Shown: positions 1-10,240 of the stretch, in pieces
Position numbering within the stretch: position 1 is the stretch's first letter
Layout of the letters: each line of letters begins with the position of its first letter
NCBI RefSeq assembly: GCF_000737845.1
Contig: NZ_ATLK01000001.1
Location: 186,001 to 250,000, forward strand
From: Bifidobacterium bombi DSM 19703
GTDB taxonomy: Bacteria; Actinomycetota; Actinomycetes; Actinomycetales; Bifidobacteriaceae
Direction of reading: 5' to 3'
DNA: 64,000 bases
The notes under the pieces: generated by a model
Databases searched by the model: none
What the model was told of the DNA's origin: nothing
What the model saw: only the letters and a program-made list of their open reading frames with translations
Translations under genes and position numbers: made by a program

Positions 1-111
1 TGTGCTCAGGCTTTGGAGCGCGGAGGTGCACACGTCGGTGTTTGCCTTGCTCTTGCGGGAAGTGCCAAGAACGTTGGTGCGATGGGTCTGACGGATATTC
101 ATTCCGCATGA
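1..111 (+). CDS. C-terminal fragment of a ComF-like phosphoribosyltransferase
   Basis: An open frame enters from the left edge and ends at a TGA at 109-111; only the last 36 residues are visible. They read CAQALERGGAHVGVCLALAG followed by a short tail, which matches the end of a phosphoribosyltransferase Rossmann domain (a helix, then a strand ending in a small-residue turn) as in ComF proteins linked to DNA uptake. The PRPP-binding motif would lie upstream and cannot be seen. The assignment is an inference from a short tail and could be another nucleotide-binding fold. Confidence 0.4.
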   Translation, partial: CAQALERGGAHVGVCLALAGSAKNVGAMGLTDIHSA

Positions 112-264
112 TCGTATGGCCTTGCTGGATCCGATTCGTTGGTCAGGTTTTTTTATGAAGAGGTATTACAGGGTGTGGAGCATGGTCTTGCCAGCCATGA
201 CGTCTCGTGCATGGTGATTGCATGACGCCGATGAAGAGGTCTTTGGATCACTTGTCCGGCACCG

Positions 265-1662
265 TCATCGTGCGTACGCCACCGCCAACTCATCCCAACG
301 GGTGGTGCAGCGCGGAGAGAGCATGTCCCTGCGCATGCTCCATTGGGCGCCGGTGTCATCCCCCTGCCGGCCGGACCCACGTATGCCGCCGTAACCGATG
401 CCGACCCGGAACGGACCGAATTTCCTTGCGGCCTGATCAAGCACGGAACCTAAATCGTGAGTGTCCTGCCGGGCCTGCAGTCCGTTCAATGTGTCGAATC
501 TACCGGCATCACTCAAGCCGATCAGCATGACTCCGGCCCGTATGTACCGTGCATGCGCATCGAAACGTCCTTCAATGGCCGAACATGCAGCCTTGCTGAT
601 TACCAGTGGGTCATCGCTCGGATCCGTCAGCGCAGTGGTGCCATGAAGTGCTACGTAATCCTGATGGTTGTTGAACGGGCTGCTGGAACAGAACGCGGAC
701 ACGTATGAGCATAGGCTGTTCTGACGTCTCAGGCGTCTGCACGCTTTCTGGGCGTAGACGCTCAGGGCCTGGCGCATATCGTCGATGCCCTGAATTGGCG
801 TGGAGAACATTCTTGAACACAATATCTGGTCTTTGCGGCTGCCTCCGTCGGCATCGCTTTCCTCCTGCATGCATGGCACGCCGTTGAGCTCCAGCACGGT
901 ACGCTCCATGACGATGGAAAAACGGTGGCGCATCTGCAGATGATCGCTGTTTTTGAGGTCCAATGCTGTGACGATTCCCAAGGACTGGAGTTTTTTTGTC
1001 ATCCTGCGACCTACGCCCCACACCTTTTCCACGGGCACGCTCCGCAAAGCGGCGTCACCGTAGCGTTCCTCGATGTCTTTCCAAAGTGCCACCCCTTGTG
1101 AGGATTGATGGTCTTTTGCCCAATGATTCGCCACTTTGGCCAGGGTCTTGGTGGGTGCGATGCCTATGCTTACCGGTATTCCGACCCCCTTGAGCACCGC
1201 CCGGCGCATGGCTTGCGCCGTTTCCACGGTCTTGTTGGCAGAAGCATGCGGCTCGAGAAAACACTCGTCAATGGAGTAGACCTCTTGGTCGGGCATGTAC
1301 CGGCGCATGAGCGACATCATGCGTGCGGAAAGACTGGCGTAAAGCTCGTAATTGGAGCTGCGGGCGACGATGCCATGTCGTTGCGCCTGATCGCGAATCT
1401 GATACCATGGCGTGCCCTCCTCGATGCCGATGCGTTTTGCTTCGGCTGATCTCGCCACCACACAACCGTCGTTGTTGGACAGAACAATGACGGGTTTGTG
1501 TGCCAAGGATGGATCGAAGACGCGCTCGCAGGAGGCGAAAAACGAGTTGGCGTCCGCCAGTACATAGCGGCATTCATCGTTGTCCGTTGTGTGGTCGTGG
1601 GTTGTTGTGTGATTGTGGTCCATCGTCGGGTCGTCTGGTGTCATGTTCCTGCTGTCCGTCAT
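265..1662 (-). CDS. umuC: Y-family DNA polymerase V catalytic subunit, UmuC-like
   Basis: Encodes an error-prone translesion DNA polymerase. After a His/Asp-rich N-terminal stretch of about 30 residues, the catalytic palm begins with ADANSFFASCERVFDP (metal-binding Asp, steric-gate Phe region), followed by SNNDGCVVARS and the second metal-binding motif YSIDECFLE; helix-hairpin-helix and little-finger regions follow and the 465-residue length is slightly above the usual 420-430. It lies 109 bases downstream of umuD on the same strand and probably shares its SOS promoter. The start is uncertain: no strong ribosome-binding site precedes the first Met, and Mets at 1644 or 1626 would shorten the unusual His-rich leader. 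The identification of the family is secure. Confidence 0.9.
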   Translation of the reverse strand: MTDSRNMTPDDPTMDHNHTTTHDHTTDNDECRYVLADANSFFASCERVFDPSLAHKPVIVLSNNDGCVVARSAEAKRIGIEEGTPWYQIRDQAQRHGIVARSSNYELYASLSARMMSLMRRYMPDQEVYSIDECFLEPHASANKTVETAQAMRRAVLKGVGIPVSIGIAPTKTLAKVANHWAKDHQSSQGVALWKDIEERYGDAALRSVPVEKVWGVGRRMTKKLQSLGIVTALDLKNSDHLQMRHRFSIVMERTVLELNGVPCMQEESDADGGSRKDQILCSRMFSTPIQGIDDMRQALSVYAQKACRRLRRQNSLCSYVSAFCSSSPFNNHQDYVALHGTTALTDPSDDPLVISKAACSAIEGRFDAHARYIRAGVMLIGLSDAGRFDTLNGLQARQDTHDLGSVLDQAARKFGPFRVGIGYGGIRGSGRQGDDTGAQWSMRRDMLSPRCTTRWDELAVAYAR

Positions 1663-1771
1663 GGTATGTTCGGTGTCATGGAGCCGATTGAAATGTGGCT
1701 GTGACGGTCACGACCGGTATGGGGCCGTGGTGTTCCGGGATCTTGCCATGCTCGGCATGCATTTCGCTTGA

Positions 1772-2347
1772 TTATGATATCCGGTGCGGGCCGGGTGCGG
1801 GTCGGACGTTGCTTTTGCGGTAACAGTCACGTTGCATGTGGAAGTTACCCACTACGACGCCCCAGATCTCCAATTGCTCGGCATCTGCGGAACTGAAATC
1901 GGGGTATCGTGGGTTCTCCGCGTGGAGTACGGGCGTGGAACCATGCATCACGAGCCGTTTGACCGTAAGTTCGTCATCGAGAATCGCGATCACGACGTCA
2001 CCATCACGTACTTCCAGAGAGCGGTCCACGACCAGTAGGTCGCCGTCCCAGATTCCCGCGCCCTGCATGGAATCGCCTGCTACGGTGACGATGAATGTGG
2101 TGTCGGGGTGTTGGATGATGTGTTCATCAAAGCTGAAATCGCCGGCGAAATAATCCTGGGCCACCGACGGGAAACCCGCGTGCACCGATTCCAACGTGAT
2201 GGGCACCGGGGTGGGGGAGAGCGTCGAACGGTAGAGCGATGAGACGGTGCACCGCTGGGCGGGCCCCTGCGCCCGCCGTCCCGATTCCGTGTGGTGCCGC
2301 GTGTCGCCAGGCATCTGTGCCGTCTGAATGACCGGACTGCGTTGCAT
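1772..2347 (-). CDS. umuD: UmuD-like S24 self-cleaving SOS protein
   Basis: A 191-residue LexA/UmuD-family serine peptidase that, after RecA-stimulated self-cleavage, partners the UmuC polymerase. The Ala-Gly cleavage dipeptide sits in SVHAGFPS, the catalytic Ser in VAGDSMQG and the catalytic Lys in DELTVKRL, in the usual order and spacing. There is no N-terminal DNA-binding domain, which separates it from LexA. The start at 2347 is chosen because a GGAGG lies 5 bases upstream; a longer frame starting at 2371 would place its start codon inside the LexA operator. It is the first gene of a umuD-umuC unit. Confidence 0.9.
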   Translation of the reverse strand: MQRSPVIQTAQMPGDTRHHTESGRRAQGPAQRCTVSSLYRSTLSPTPVPITLESVHAGFPSVAQDYFAGDFSFDEHIIQHPDTTFIVTVAGDSMQGAGIWDGDLLVVDRSLEVRDGDVVIAILDDELTVKRLVMHGSTPVLHAENPRYPDFSSADAEQLEIWGVVVGNFHMQRDCYRKSNVRPAPGPHRIS

Positions 2348-2357
2348 GTTCACCTCC

Positions 2358-2385
2358 AGGTATTCGAACATATGTTCGAATACCT
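2358..2385. promoter_or_regulatory. LexA (SOS) operator of umuDC
   Basis: A perfect 28-bp palindrome whose core is CGAAC-ATAT-GTTCG, the Gram-positive/actinobacterial SOS box (CGAAC-N4-GTTCG). It ends 10 bases upstream of the umuD start, so bound LexA would block the promoter or initial transcription of umuD-umuC. Confidence 0.9.
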
Positions 2386-2478
2386 AGTATGAATCGAACA
2401 CTGGACACGGCATTTGACACGTGTCCTCGCTTGGAGCGGGCTTGGCGCAGGTCCGGCCGGGAGGTTTGCGTGAACCGT

Positions 2479-3588
2479 TCAAAGTGCCGCTGGGGCGGGC
2501 GAGCCTTGATTGTGGTCGCCGTCGTGGTGTTTGGGCAGCGTAATCTCGAAATCCGGGCCTCGGGCGTCATCCACGACGCGGACTGTCCCTCCGTGAAGTC
2601 CCGCGGCCCAGCGGGCTATGGAGAGTCCTATGCCCGTGCCGCCGGATTCCGTGCCCACGCCGTTGTTGCCTTTGACGAAGCGTCGGAAGATGTCGGCCCG
2701 TTCGGATCGTGGTATCTGTGTCCCGAAATTGACGACATTGGTCACCACGGTGCCGCGAATATGATCCTCATGCGCTTGGATGAGGATGTCCGTGTCGTCG
2801 TCGGAATGCTTGAAGGCGTTGGATATGACATTCGTGAACAATTGGCGTAGCCGGTCCTTGTCGCCTTCGAGGGTGATCGACCGGGGAATGCGGAAACGTA
2901 CGTTGTGGTTATGTCCGGCATCGGCTATTTCGAGTGGTTCCACGGTCTCGTCAAGAAAATCAGCGAAGTTGAACTGTTCGGTGTTCAAGCTGGCGGCGCC
3001 GGCCTCCATACGCGACAGGTCCAGAAGGAAGGCGATGAGGTCGGAAAGTCGGTGCGTTTGGTCGAGGATACGGTTCATGTTGGCTTCGGTGGGCTCCACG
3101 ACGCCGTCTGCCAGATTCTCAAGCATGGCCTGAAGAGCTGATACGGGTGTCCTCAGCTCGTGGCTCACATTGGCCACCATGTCTCGGCGCATTTTGTCGG
3201 CGTGCTCAAGTTCCCCGGCCATGACGTTGAATGAGCGGGCGAGCTGCCCCACCTCGTCGTTGCGCCTTTCATCGGCGTTCACACGCACGTCGTACCTGCC
3301 GTCCGCCATCGACTCGGCGGCATCCCTCATCTGTTTGAGAGGCGCTGTCAGACCGCGTGAAAACACATATGTGATGCCCAACGCCACCACCATGGTCACC
3401 GGCATGGCTATCCAGCCGCTGAGGCCTACTTTGAGCAGGAACCAGGCCATGACGAAGGCTATGGCCGTGGAAAAGACGATGATGGCGCTGAGTTCGACTT
3501 TGAGCGAAGAGAACAGCGCGACCGGGCGGCCCTTCTCCAGAAGCTTTTCGGAGCCTTCCCTGATGTTTTGCATATTGGCCTTACGCAT
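2479..3588 (-). CDS. Sensor histidine kinase
   Basis: A 369-residue membrane histidine kinase. Two membrane segments (about residues 32-54 and 57-78) have almost no extracellular loop, so the sensed signal is probably membrane-borne or intracellular. They are followed by a HAMP linker (about 78-130), a dimerisation/phosphoacceptor helix with the H-box VSHELRTPVS (phosphorylated His about residue 143), an N-box (NVISNAFKHSDDD) and a G-box (GTGIGLSIA). It starts 11 bases after its response regulator gene and forms an operon with it. The ligand cannot be inferred. Confidence 0.93.
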   Translation of the reverse strand: MRKANMQNIREGSEKLLEKGRPVALFSSLKVELSAIIVFSTAIAFVMAWFLLKVGLSGWIAMPVTMVVALGITYVFSRGLTAPLKQMRDAAESMADGRYDVRVNADERRNDEVGQLARSFNVMAGELEHADKMRRDMVANVSHELRTPVSALQAMLENLADGVVEPTEANMNRILDQTHRLSDLIAFLLDLSRMEAGAASLNTEQFNFADFLDETVEPLEIADAGHNHNVRFRIPRSITLEGDKDRLRQLFTNVISNAFKHSDDDTDILIQAHEDHIRGTVVTNVVNFGTQIPRSERADIFRRFVKGNNGVGTESGGTGIGLSIARWAAGLHGGTVRVVDDARGPDFEITLPKHHDGDHNQGSPAPAAL

Positions 3589-3599
3589 GTGCTCGAACC

Positions 3600-4454
3600 T
3601 TAGAATCCAGGTGTGTCGTAACTTGGAATCGTGCCGTTGGGCATCGTACGTGAATCAGGCAGGGCACCGCCCTCCTTTGCCGTTTCACCGTCCCTGCTCC
3701 CGCCCGTCTGGTGCATCCAGCTGGAGTCGTCCTCGCCGTCGTCGGGAGGGATGAACGCATAGCCCACCCCGTGGGTGGTTCGGATGCGGGCCGTACCTAT
3801 CTTGTGGCGCAGTGCCTTGACGTGGGAGTCGACGGTGCGGGTGGTGGATGAGTCATACCAATTCCAGATGCTTTTGAGCAGTTCGTCGCGTTTGAATACC
3901 GTCTTCGGCTTACGTGCCAGAGTGACGAGCAAGTCGAATTCGGTCGGTGTGAGATGTATGGGCTCCCCGTTGAGCGTCACAGTCCTTTCACCGGGGTTGA
4001 TGACCAGTGAACCGAAATCCAGCACCTGCTCATGCGCATTGTTCTGTGCGATGATGCTGGCACGTTTGACCCTGCGCAGCAATGCTTCGCAACGGGCTAT
4101 GAGCTCGCGAGGGGAAAATGGCTTGGTCATGTAGTCGTCGGCGCCCGCATTCAAACCGTTGATTTTGTCCGCTTCGCCGTCACGGGCGGTGAGCATGAGC
4201 ACGGGGACCGGGCGCTCTTCTACGATGTGCCTGGTGGCGGTGATGCCGTCCATGATCGGCAGCATGATGTCCATGATCACAAGATCCGGTTTGATGGTTC
4301 TGGCCGCGCGCACCGCGCTCGCTCCGTCGGACGCCACCCGCGCCCTCCATCCCTTGGCCGCGATTCGTTGGGCGATCGCGGTGGCCAGATCGGGTTCGTC
4401 CTCGACCACCAGGATGGTCACAGGATCCGTATGTTGAGCCAAGCCGCTGTCCAT
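3600..4454 (-). CDS. OmpR-family response regulator
   Basis: A DNA-binding response regulator of 284 residues, partner of the histidine kinase encoded just downstream. The receiver domain has the acidic pair in VVEDEPDL, the phosphoacceptor Asp (about residue 62) in VIMDIMLPIMDG, and the conserved Lys in YMTKPFSPREL. The C-terminal winged helix follows (TPTEFDLLVTLARKP ... VDSHVKALRHKIG ... RTTHGVGYAF). A tail of about 45 polar residues follows the winged helix and looks disordered. The start has a GGAAAGG about 10 bases upstream. Targets are unknown. Confidence 0.93.
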   Translation of the reverse strand: MDSGLAQHTDPVTILVVEDEPDLATAIAQRIAAKGWRARVASDGASAVRAARTIKPDLVIMDIMLPIMDGITATRHIVEERPVPVLMLTARDGEADKINGLNAGADDYMTKPFSPRELIARCEALLRRVKRASIIAQNNAHEQVLDFGSLVINPGERTVTLNGEPIHLTPTEFDLLVTLARKPKTVFKRDELLKSIWNWYDSSTTRTVDSHVKALRHKIGTARIRTTHGVGYAFIPPDDGEDDSSWMHQTGGSRDGETAKEGGALPDSRTMPNGTIPSYDTPGF

Positions 4455-4611
4455 GAGCGTGCCGCCTTTCCGTAAAACAAGCTTCCGGGGGAGGATGGAT
4501 GAAATCCGTTTCCCTATGTTTTCTAGAGTAGTATCACCGCTTCCTCATGTAAAAAGTCGTTACCTTATGGGATTATAGGCAGGATTGAGGTGGAATCTCT
4601 ACGGAGGGTGC

Positions 4612-5223
4612 ATGGAGTATCAGATTGGTGATGTGGTCGTGTATCCACGCCACGGGGCTGCTAAGGTCGTCGCTTTTACGGAGCATACGGTGAAGGGAGT
4701 GACCCGCCAATACATGCAGTTGTCGGTGCTTTCCTCCGATGGTCTCAACATCGAAGTCCCTATGGACAACGTCAAGAAAGTCGGCATTCGTAATGTCGTC
4801 GATGGCAAGCAGGTCTCCAAGGTTTTTGAGATTCTCCGTACCCCCGTCGTCGAAGACGAGAAGATGAACTGGTCCAGGCGCTATAAGCTGAATGTGGAGA
4901 AGATCGCCACCGGTGAAGTCAATAAGATAGCCAAGGTCGTGCGGGACCTTTCGCAGCGCAATGTGGATGAGCATGGTCTTTCCGCAGGGGAGAAGCGCAT
5001 GCTGACCCGATCGAGGGGCATTCTCACTTCGGAGATTGCCTTGGCGGAGAAGATTGACGAGGATGAGGCCCAGCGCCTGCTTGATGTCAATCTGGGGTTC
5101 GCTCCGGCGGAACCCGGGGACGACAGACATCATACGAAGTTCCCTGACGAGCCTGCCAGCAAAACCTTGGCGCGTGTGGCCGCCGAGGCTGCTGCCGCTA
5201 AGGCCAAGGATAAGAAGAAGTAG
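4612..5223 (+). CDS. carD: CarD-family RNA polymerase-binding regulator
   Basis: A 203-residue CarD protein, which binds the RNA polymerase beta subunit and stabilises open complexes at rRNA and other housekeeping promoters in actinobacteria. The N-terminal Tudor-like domain begins QIGDVVVYPRHGAAKVV; the helical DNA-binding domain contains the conserved NWSRRYKLN stretch with the Trp that touches the promoter fork. The C-terminus is Ala/Lys-rich. The start at 4612 is preferred because GGAGGG lies 4 bases upstream; an earlier in-frame ATG at 4585 lacks such a site. Confidence 0.93.
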   Translation: MEYQIGDVVVYPRHGAAKVVAFTEHTVKGVTRQYMQLSVLSSDGLNIEVPMDNVKKVGIRNVVDGKQVSKVFEILRTPVVEDEKMNWSRRYKLNVEKIATGEVNKIAKVVRDLSQRNVDEHGLSAGEKRMLTRSRGILTSEIALAEKIDEDEAQRLLDVNLGFAPAEPGDDRHHTKFPDEPASKTLARVAAEAAAAKAKDKKK

Positions 5224-5819
5224 GTCCGTGCGGCGGATCGTTCCTGCAGGAGTTCCGTTTACGGGTACTGGTTTCGTCGTTGATGACGTGGTTTTTGTGC
5301 TACCCTGCTCGTTCGGGATCCGCCCACTTGGCCGGTCCTTCAGGCTTTTGCATTTCCTGTGTGGTCTCAGTTTGAACCGCGTACCACTGTTGCGCGATTT
5401 TCCGCTTCCTTGTGCCCGTGTCCGGTGTCGGACGGAATTCCGTGTACCGTTGCGCGTCGTTTACGTGCCTGCTCGTCGTGCATTTCGTGCTTCCTGATGG
5501 GGCGCAGAAGATGCCCACTTCTCCGTGTATATCTGCGACGATCCCGCTGCGTTGTGGGCCGCCGTGCGTGTCAGTGGATGTGTGGTGTCAGGGAGAAGGT
5601 TAGGGCCTATGGTCGAGTTGCGGCTTCAATGAAGGTGCGAAGGTCATCTCCTGGATTCGTTTCCAGAAGAGGTCCTTGCCGCTACTTGGAGAACGGAATG
5701 CCGAAGTGCGACCAGTCAAGATATTTCCTGATGGAAACGACGGTCGTCCGTTGAATGGAAGCGACGTCGGTACGTGGTGTCCTGGCATCGGGTTTGAGCC
5801 TATGAACGGTACGTTCCGG
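5224..5819. other. Intergenic stretch, nothing recognised
   Basis: About 600 bases lie between the convergent ends of carD and parC. Short open frames occur on both strands, but none has a ribosome-binding site, recognisable domain or codon pattern like its neighbours. No tRNA, clear terminator or repeat was seen. Confidence 0.5.
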
Positions 5820-8591
5820 CTACGCCACGAACTCGACCGGGGACTCCAGTTCCACGCCTGAGGCATCGCGGCGCATGTCGGGCTTGGGCAGTTCCACTGG
5901 AGAGCCTGCGGAACTGCTTGCATGCAACGGATATGTTCCCACGCACGCGATGGTCAGGGTGTCCTGTCCCTTGAGGAAACGCTGTGAGCGCACGCCACGG
6001 GTGCCACGACCTTTGGTGGGGTACATCTCCAAAGGCGTTACCTTGGCAGCACCTGTTTCGGTTCCCGGCAAAGCCGACGAATCTCCGGCGACCGTGAGCA
6101 CCACGGCTCCCGATGCCGAGTACAGGCCGTTTTCGCCTTCCTCATAGTTCCAAGCTACCTTGCCGGCAGGCACCACGCCGAAGGCGGACACATGGCGTCC
6201 CGCCGCCAGTCTGATGCCGTTCATGCCGGCCGAGGCGCGCCCTTGGGGTCTTACCTCGGCGGCGTCGAAGGTGAGCAACGAGGAATCCGACGCGATGAAC
6301 ACGAGCCGATCGCCGTCTGCGGCGGGCGCCGCGCCGATCACGCTGTCGCCGTCCTTGAGTTCGATGACCTGCCATGAATCCATGGTGCTCGGCGACTCCC
6401 GGTTCCAGCGCTTGACGATGCCTTGAGCCGTTCCGATGGCCAGTGGCGTGCTGCTTTGGTCCGTCGGCCCCGCCGTGCGATCATCCGCGCCATCGGCGGA
6501 AGTTATGCCATCCATCACGCCGTTCTTCGCGTTGCCTGTCGTTTTCTTGCCCTCGCCGATTGCGATGGCAGCCACCACGCGCTCGGCGGGGACCGGTTCC
6601 GTGCTTTGGGTCCCGAACAGCAGCTCCCGGGCCGCCACGCCGCCTGTGAGATCGGGTACATCGACGATGTCGAGCGCCGGTAGGTCCGCCACGTGGGCCA
6701 GCACAAGCCTCCCTTGCGAGGTGATCAGTCCGTATCTGGACCGCGTGGTCGTGGCGAACAGCGAGACGATCTGGTCGTTCGGGTGCCGCCTGTCGGAGGC
6801 CGAACGACTGTTCCATAGGTCCAGCGCGGCTTCAGGCAACCTCGCCACCAGGCCTGAGGTGCTCAAGCCGACCGTGCACGGTGAATCGTCTAGCTGCAAC
6901 GCCTGCAGCGCGACCTCGTCCTTGCCGGCTTTGCGCGCCGCGTTCGCCGCTGCTATGTCGGCCGCCGCGGAAGAGACCACTTGCGCCGTCCTGATTGCCT
7001 TCAAAGCGGTTGTGCTGACGCCCGGTTTGGTGCCCGCACCGTCGGCTCCTTCCGCATGCACGGGGCTCAGCGTGCCGTCTTCGGCTTTGTCGAGCAGCAC
7101 GGTGCGCCGTGGGTCGCCCCACTGTGCCACCGCTTCGTCCATCTCGCCCTCGATGACCTCATCGAGCCGTTCGGGGGAGGCCAGGATCTCGTTGAGCTCC
7201 TCGATGCGCCGCTTCAAATCGTCGCGTTCGCCTTCAAGCTCGATGCGGCTCATTTTCGTGAGCCGGCGCAGCCGCAGGTCGAGGATGTATTGGGCCTGGG
7301 TCTCATCAAGGTCGAAGACGATCATCAGCGCCTGTTTTGCCGCGTCGGCGTCTTCCGATGACCTGATCACCTGGATCACTTCGTCTATGTCCACCATTGC
7401 CAGCAGCAGGCCCTCCACGAGGTGCAGCCGTTCCTGGGCCTTCCTGAGCCGGAATTCACTGCGGCGATGTACCACGGTGCGCCGGTGCTCGACCCAGACC
7501 TCAAGCATCTCCTTGAGGCCCATGGTGTGTGGTCTTCCGTGCACGAGCGCCACGTTGTTCATGGCGAAGTTGTCTTGCAGCGGTGTGTTCGCGAAAAGCT
7601 GGGCGAGTACCGAAGCCGGGTCGAACCCCGTTTTGATCTCGATGACGATGCGTGTGCCGTTGTGCCGATCCGTCAGATCGATGGCACCGGACACACCTTC
7701 GATCTTATGGTTCTTGACGCCGGCCGATATGCGCTCCAGGACTTTTTCCGGGCCGACCATGAACGGCAGCTCGGTGACGACAATCGCCTTCTTGCGGGCG
7801 GTCACGTTCTCGACGTGTGTGGCCGATCGGGTGGTGAGAGTCCCGCGCCCGGTCTCGTAGGCCTCGCGGATGCCGTCACGGCCGATGATGATGCCGCCGC
7901 CTGGCCAATCGGGGCCGGGCACGAATCGCATGAGGTCGTCCAACGTCGCGTCCGGATGTTTCATTAGGTATTTGGCGGCGTTCACCACTTCACCGAGGTT
8001 GTGGGTGGCCATGTTGGTCGCCATGCCGACCGCGATTCCCGAGGCGCCGTTGACCAGAAGATTCGGTATGGCTGCGGGAAGTACGTCGGGCTCCTTCAGT
8101 TTGTTGTCATAGTTGGGCGAGAAATCGACCGTGTCCTCATCGATGTTGGCGTTCATGCCGAGTGCGGCCGGTGCCAGGCGTGCCTCTGTGTAGCGCGACG
8201 CCGCCGGTCCGTCGTCAAGGGATCCGAAGTTGCCGTGCCCGTCCACCAGCGGCAGTCGCATGGCGAATGGCTGCGCCAGACGAACCATGGCTTCGTAGAT
8301 GGAGGAATCGCCGTGAGGGTGTAGTTTGCCCATGACCTCACCCACGGCGCGTGCCGATTTCATGTAGGCCTTGTCCGGTGTGAGGTTCATCTGGCCCATT
8401 TGGTAGATGATGCGTCGCTGCACTGGTTTCATGCCGTCGCGGGCGTCCGGTAGGGCGCGGGCGTAGATCACCGAGTAGGCGTATTCCAGGAACGACGTGC
8501 TCATTTCCTTGTTCAACGGCGTTTCGACGATGTTTTCCTTGACGGTGCGAGGGTCATACCCCGGTTTCGTGGGTTTGCGGCGTACGGCCAT
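5820..8591 (-). CDS. parC: DNA topoisomerase IV subunit A (type IIA, ParC/GyrA family)
   Basis: A 923-residue breakage-reunion subunit of a type IIA topoisomerase. The winged-helix/tower domain is intact: quinolone-resistance region [17 protein letters not shown], then the catalytic Tyr (about residue 134) in ASRYTEARL. The C-terminal beta-pinwheel carries only a degenerate GyrA box (GRGTRGVRS), which fits topoisomerase IV rather than gyrase, although actinobacterial GyrA/ParC naming is imperfect. The start at 8591 has GGGAGGGAATC directly upstream; a longer frame to 8735 lacks support. No parE is adjacent in the window. Confidence 0.88.
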   Translation of the reverse strand: MAVRRKPTKPGYDPRTVKENIVETPLNKEMSTSFLEYAYSVIYARALPDARDGMKPVQRRIIYQMGQMNLTPDKAYMKSARAVGEVMGKLHPHGDSSIYEAMVRLAQPFAMRLPLVDGHGNFGSLDDGPAASRYTEARLAPAALGMNANIDEDTVDFSPNYDNKLKEPDVLPAAIPNLLVNGASGIAVGMATNMATHNLGEVVNAAKYLMKHPDATLDDLMRFVPGPDWPGGGIIIGRDGIREAYETGRGTLTTRSATHVENVTARKKAIVVTELPFMVGPEKVLERISAGVKNHKIEGVSGAIDLTDRHNGTRIVIEIKTGFDPASVLAQLFANTPLQDNFAMNNVALVHGRPHTMGLKEMLEVWVEHRRTVVHRRSEFRLRKAQERLHLVEGLLLAMVDIDEVIQVIRSSEDADAAKQALMIVFDLDETQAQYILDLRLRRLTKMSRIELEGERDDLKRRIEELNEILASPERLDEVIEGEMDEAVAQWGDPRRTVLLDKAEDGTLSPVHAEGADGAGTKPGVSTTALKAIRTAQVVSSAAADIAAANAARKAGKDEVALQALQLDDSPCTVGLSTSGLVARLPEAALDLWNSRSASDRRHPNDQIVSLFATTTRSRYGLITSQGRLVLAHVADLPALDIVDVPDLTGGVAARELLFGTQSTEPVPAERVVAAIAIGEGKKTTGNAKNGVMDGITSADGADDRTAGPTDQSSTPLAIGTAQGIVKRWNRESPSTMDSWQVIELKDGDSVIGAAPAADGDRLVFIASDSSLLTFDAAEVRPQGRASAGMNGIRLAAGRHVSAFGVVPAGKVAWNYEEGENGLYSASGAVVLTVAGDSSALPGTETGAAKVTPLEMYPTKGRGTRGVRSQRFLKGQDTLTIACVGTYPLHASSSAGSPVELPKPDMRRDASGVELESPVEFVA

Positions 8592-8881
8592 GATTCCCTC
8601 CCCAGACGCGTCGTTAAATCCCAACCATACTAGCCGAAAACCTCGCCAAATCGAAGAAAACAGGTTTCGGAAGTCTTGCCGACCGGACGCTCGTGGCACG
8701 CGCGGCGCATGCACATCGGCCGGGTGCCGAGCCATGGAGGCATGGGACTTGCCTGGGGCGGAGGTGATACCGATTCATTGGTGACGCTTGAAATTATACG
8801 GAGTCGTTGTCCGGGGCAGTCTGTAGTCGGGGCTTGTGCCAGTTCCTCAAAACGGATGCATGCAGGTGTATAAATGGAAGT

Positions 8882-10204
8882 ATGAGTATTGAGATTCCGA
8901 GTATGACGCAACTGCTCGACCATGCACCGTTGGCCGCGTTCGGTGACGAGGACACAGGATCGGCCGCAGACTGCGGGCATGCGGGATTGGCCGGTGCCGA
9001 GCTTGAAAACGACCAGTGGAGGAATCGGGAGTTTGGGCAGTCTGGATCCGATGGGCGTCAACGCGGGGGAGCGTTGCATTTATCCGCCTTGTTGCCGGCG
9101 TTGAGTGCCGCCATCGGTTTCCCGGTCAAGACGAGCGTCCATGACGATTCGGAAGGTTGCCGGAAGGCACTGGGGCTGCCTCAGGCGAGTTCGGCCGTGG
9201 TGGTCCTCATTGATGGTCTGGGCTATTGGAATCTCAATATGAGAATCGGCCATGCGCCGTACCTGCGTTCCCTGATGAATCGCAGTGAAAATCAAAGACC
9301 CATCAGCACTTGCGTGCCGAGCACGACAACGGCGGCTATGGGCACGTTCGGAACGGGAACATGCCCTGGAGTGACCTGCATGACCGGCTATACGCAACGC
9401 AACCCGCAGACAGGACAGTTGGCTCAGCTCATCAGCTTCAAGGGGGCGGGTGAACCATTCGATCTGCAACGCGAACCTACGGTGTTCGAGCGTCTCAAAG
9501 AGCGAGGCGTCAGGGTTACCAGTGTGGGGCTGCGTGAATTCTCGGATTCCTCGCTCACCAAGGCGGCACTTCGTGGTCCGGATTATATCAGCGCGGGCAC
9601 AGCCAGGGCGCGACTCATGAAAGCCGCCAAAGCTGCGCGCGAGCCCGGACTGACTTACTTTTACCTGCGCGACATCGACAAAACCGGTCACCGGGAAGGC
9701 TGGGGCGAAGAGGCATGGGTGGCGTCATTGGAAAACGTGGATGCGCAGCTTGGCCTGCTTTCGCGCAGCGTCCCTTCGGGTACCCTGATTGTCATCACCG
9801 CTGATCACGGTATGGTGGCGGCTGACCCGCGACGACGCATGGACATCGCCGGTTGCGGCGAGCTTACCCGCGGGGTCGCGCAGGTGGGCGGCGAACCCAG
9901 AGCGCCGATGTTGTATGTGAATCCAGGGGTCGATCCGCACGATGTGGCGGGGCGCTGGCGGAAGGTGCTCGAAGGGCGGGCCGTGGTGCGGACCAAAGAT
10001 GAAGCGGTTGCAGCAGGAATGTACGGGCCGGTAAGCGAACGCGCCATGTCGGTGTTGGGTGATGTCATCGTCCATGCGATGGGCGAATCGACCATCGTTG
10101 ATTCACGCATCCAGGGCGAAGGAGAGATGAGTCTTCCCGGGGTGCATGGTTCGTTGAGTCACATGGAGTCCGACATTCCCTGTCTGGTCGATGTCGTGGA
10201 CTGA
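8882..10204 (+). CDS. Alkaline phosphatase/nucleotide pyrophosphatase superfamily protein
   Basis: A 440-residue protein of the type I phosphodiesterase/nucleotide pyrophosphatase fold. The metal-binding core starts with VVVLIDGLGYWN; the nucleophile Thr lies in VPSTTTAAMGTF; later metal ligands are in DIDKTGHREGW and ITADHGMV. No signal peptide is visible, so it is probably cytoplasmic, unlike many family members. It is divergent from parC. The substrate is unknown. The start is the first ATG after a GGAAG; the next Met (TQLLDHA) is an alternative. Confidence 0.8.
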   Translation: MSIEIPSMTQLLDHAPLAAFGDEDTGSAADCGHAGLAGAELENDQWRNREFGQSGSDGRQRGGALHLSALLPALSAAIGFPVKTSVHDDSEGCRKALGLPQASSAVVVLIDGLGYWNLNMRIGHAPYLRSLMNRSENQRPISTCVPSTTTAAMGTFGTGTCPGVTCMTGYTQRNPQTGQLAQLISFKGAGEPFDLQREPTVFERLKERGVRVTSVGLREFSDSSLTKAALRGPDYISAGTARARLMKAAKAAREPGLTYFYLRDIDKTGHREGWGEEAWVASLENVDAQLGLLSRSVPSGTLIVITADHGMVAADPRRRMDIAGCGELTRGVAQVGGEPRAPMLYVNPGVDPHDVAGRWRKVLEGRAVVRTKDEAVAAGMYGPVSERAMSVLGDVIVHAMGESTIVDSRIQGEGEMSLPGVHGSLSHMESDIPCLVDVVD

Positions 10205-10240
10205 TAGGAGCGTCGGGATTGCGAGCATGCGGTGGCTCCA

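Noticed and set aside
2348-2371. Eight-residue longer UmuD start
   Set aside because: That start codon lies inside the SOS operator and has no ribosome-binding site, whereas the Met at 2347 has GGAGG at proper spacing.
6436-7860. Long forward open frame of 474 codons
   Set aside because: It is entirely antisense to parC, whose reading frame has full family conservation; the forward frame is Ser/Arg-rich and domainless, typical of a GC-rich shadow frame.
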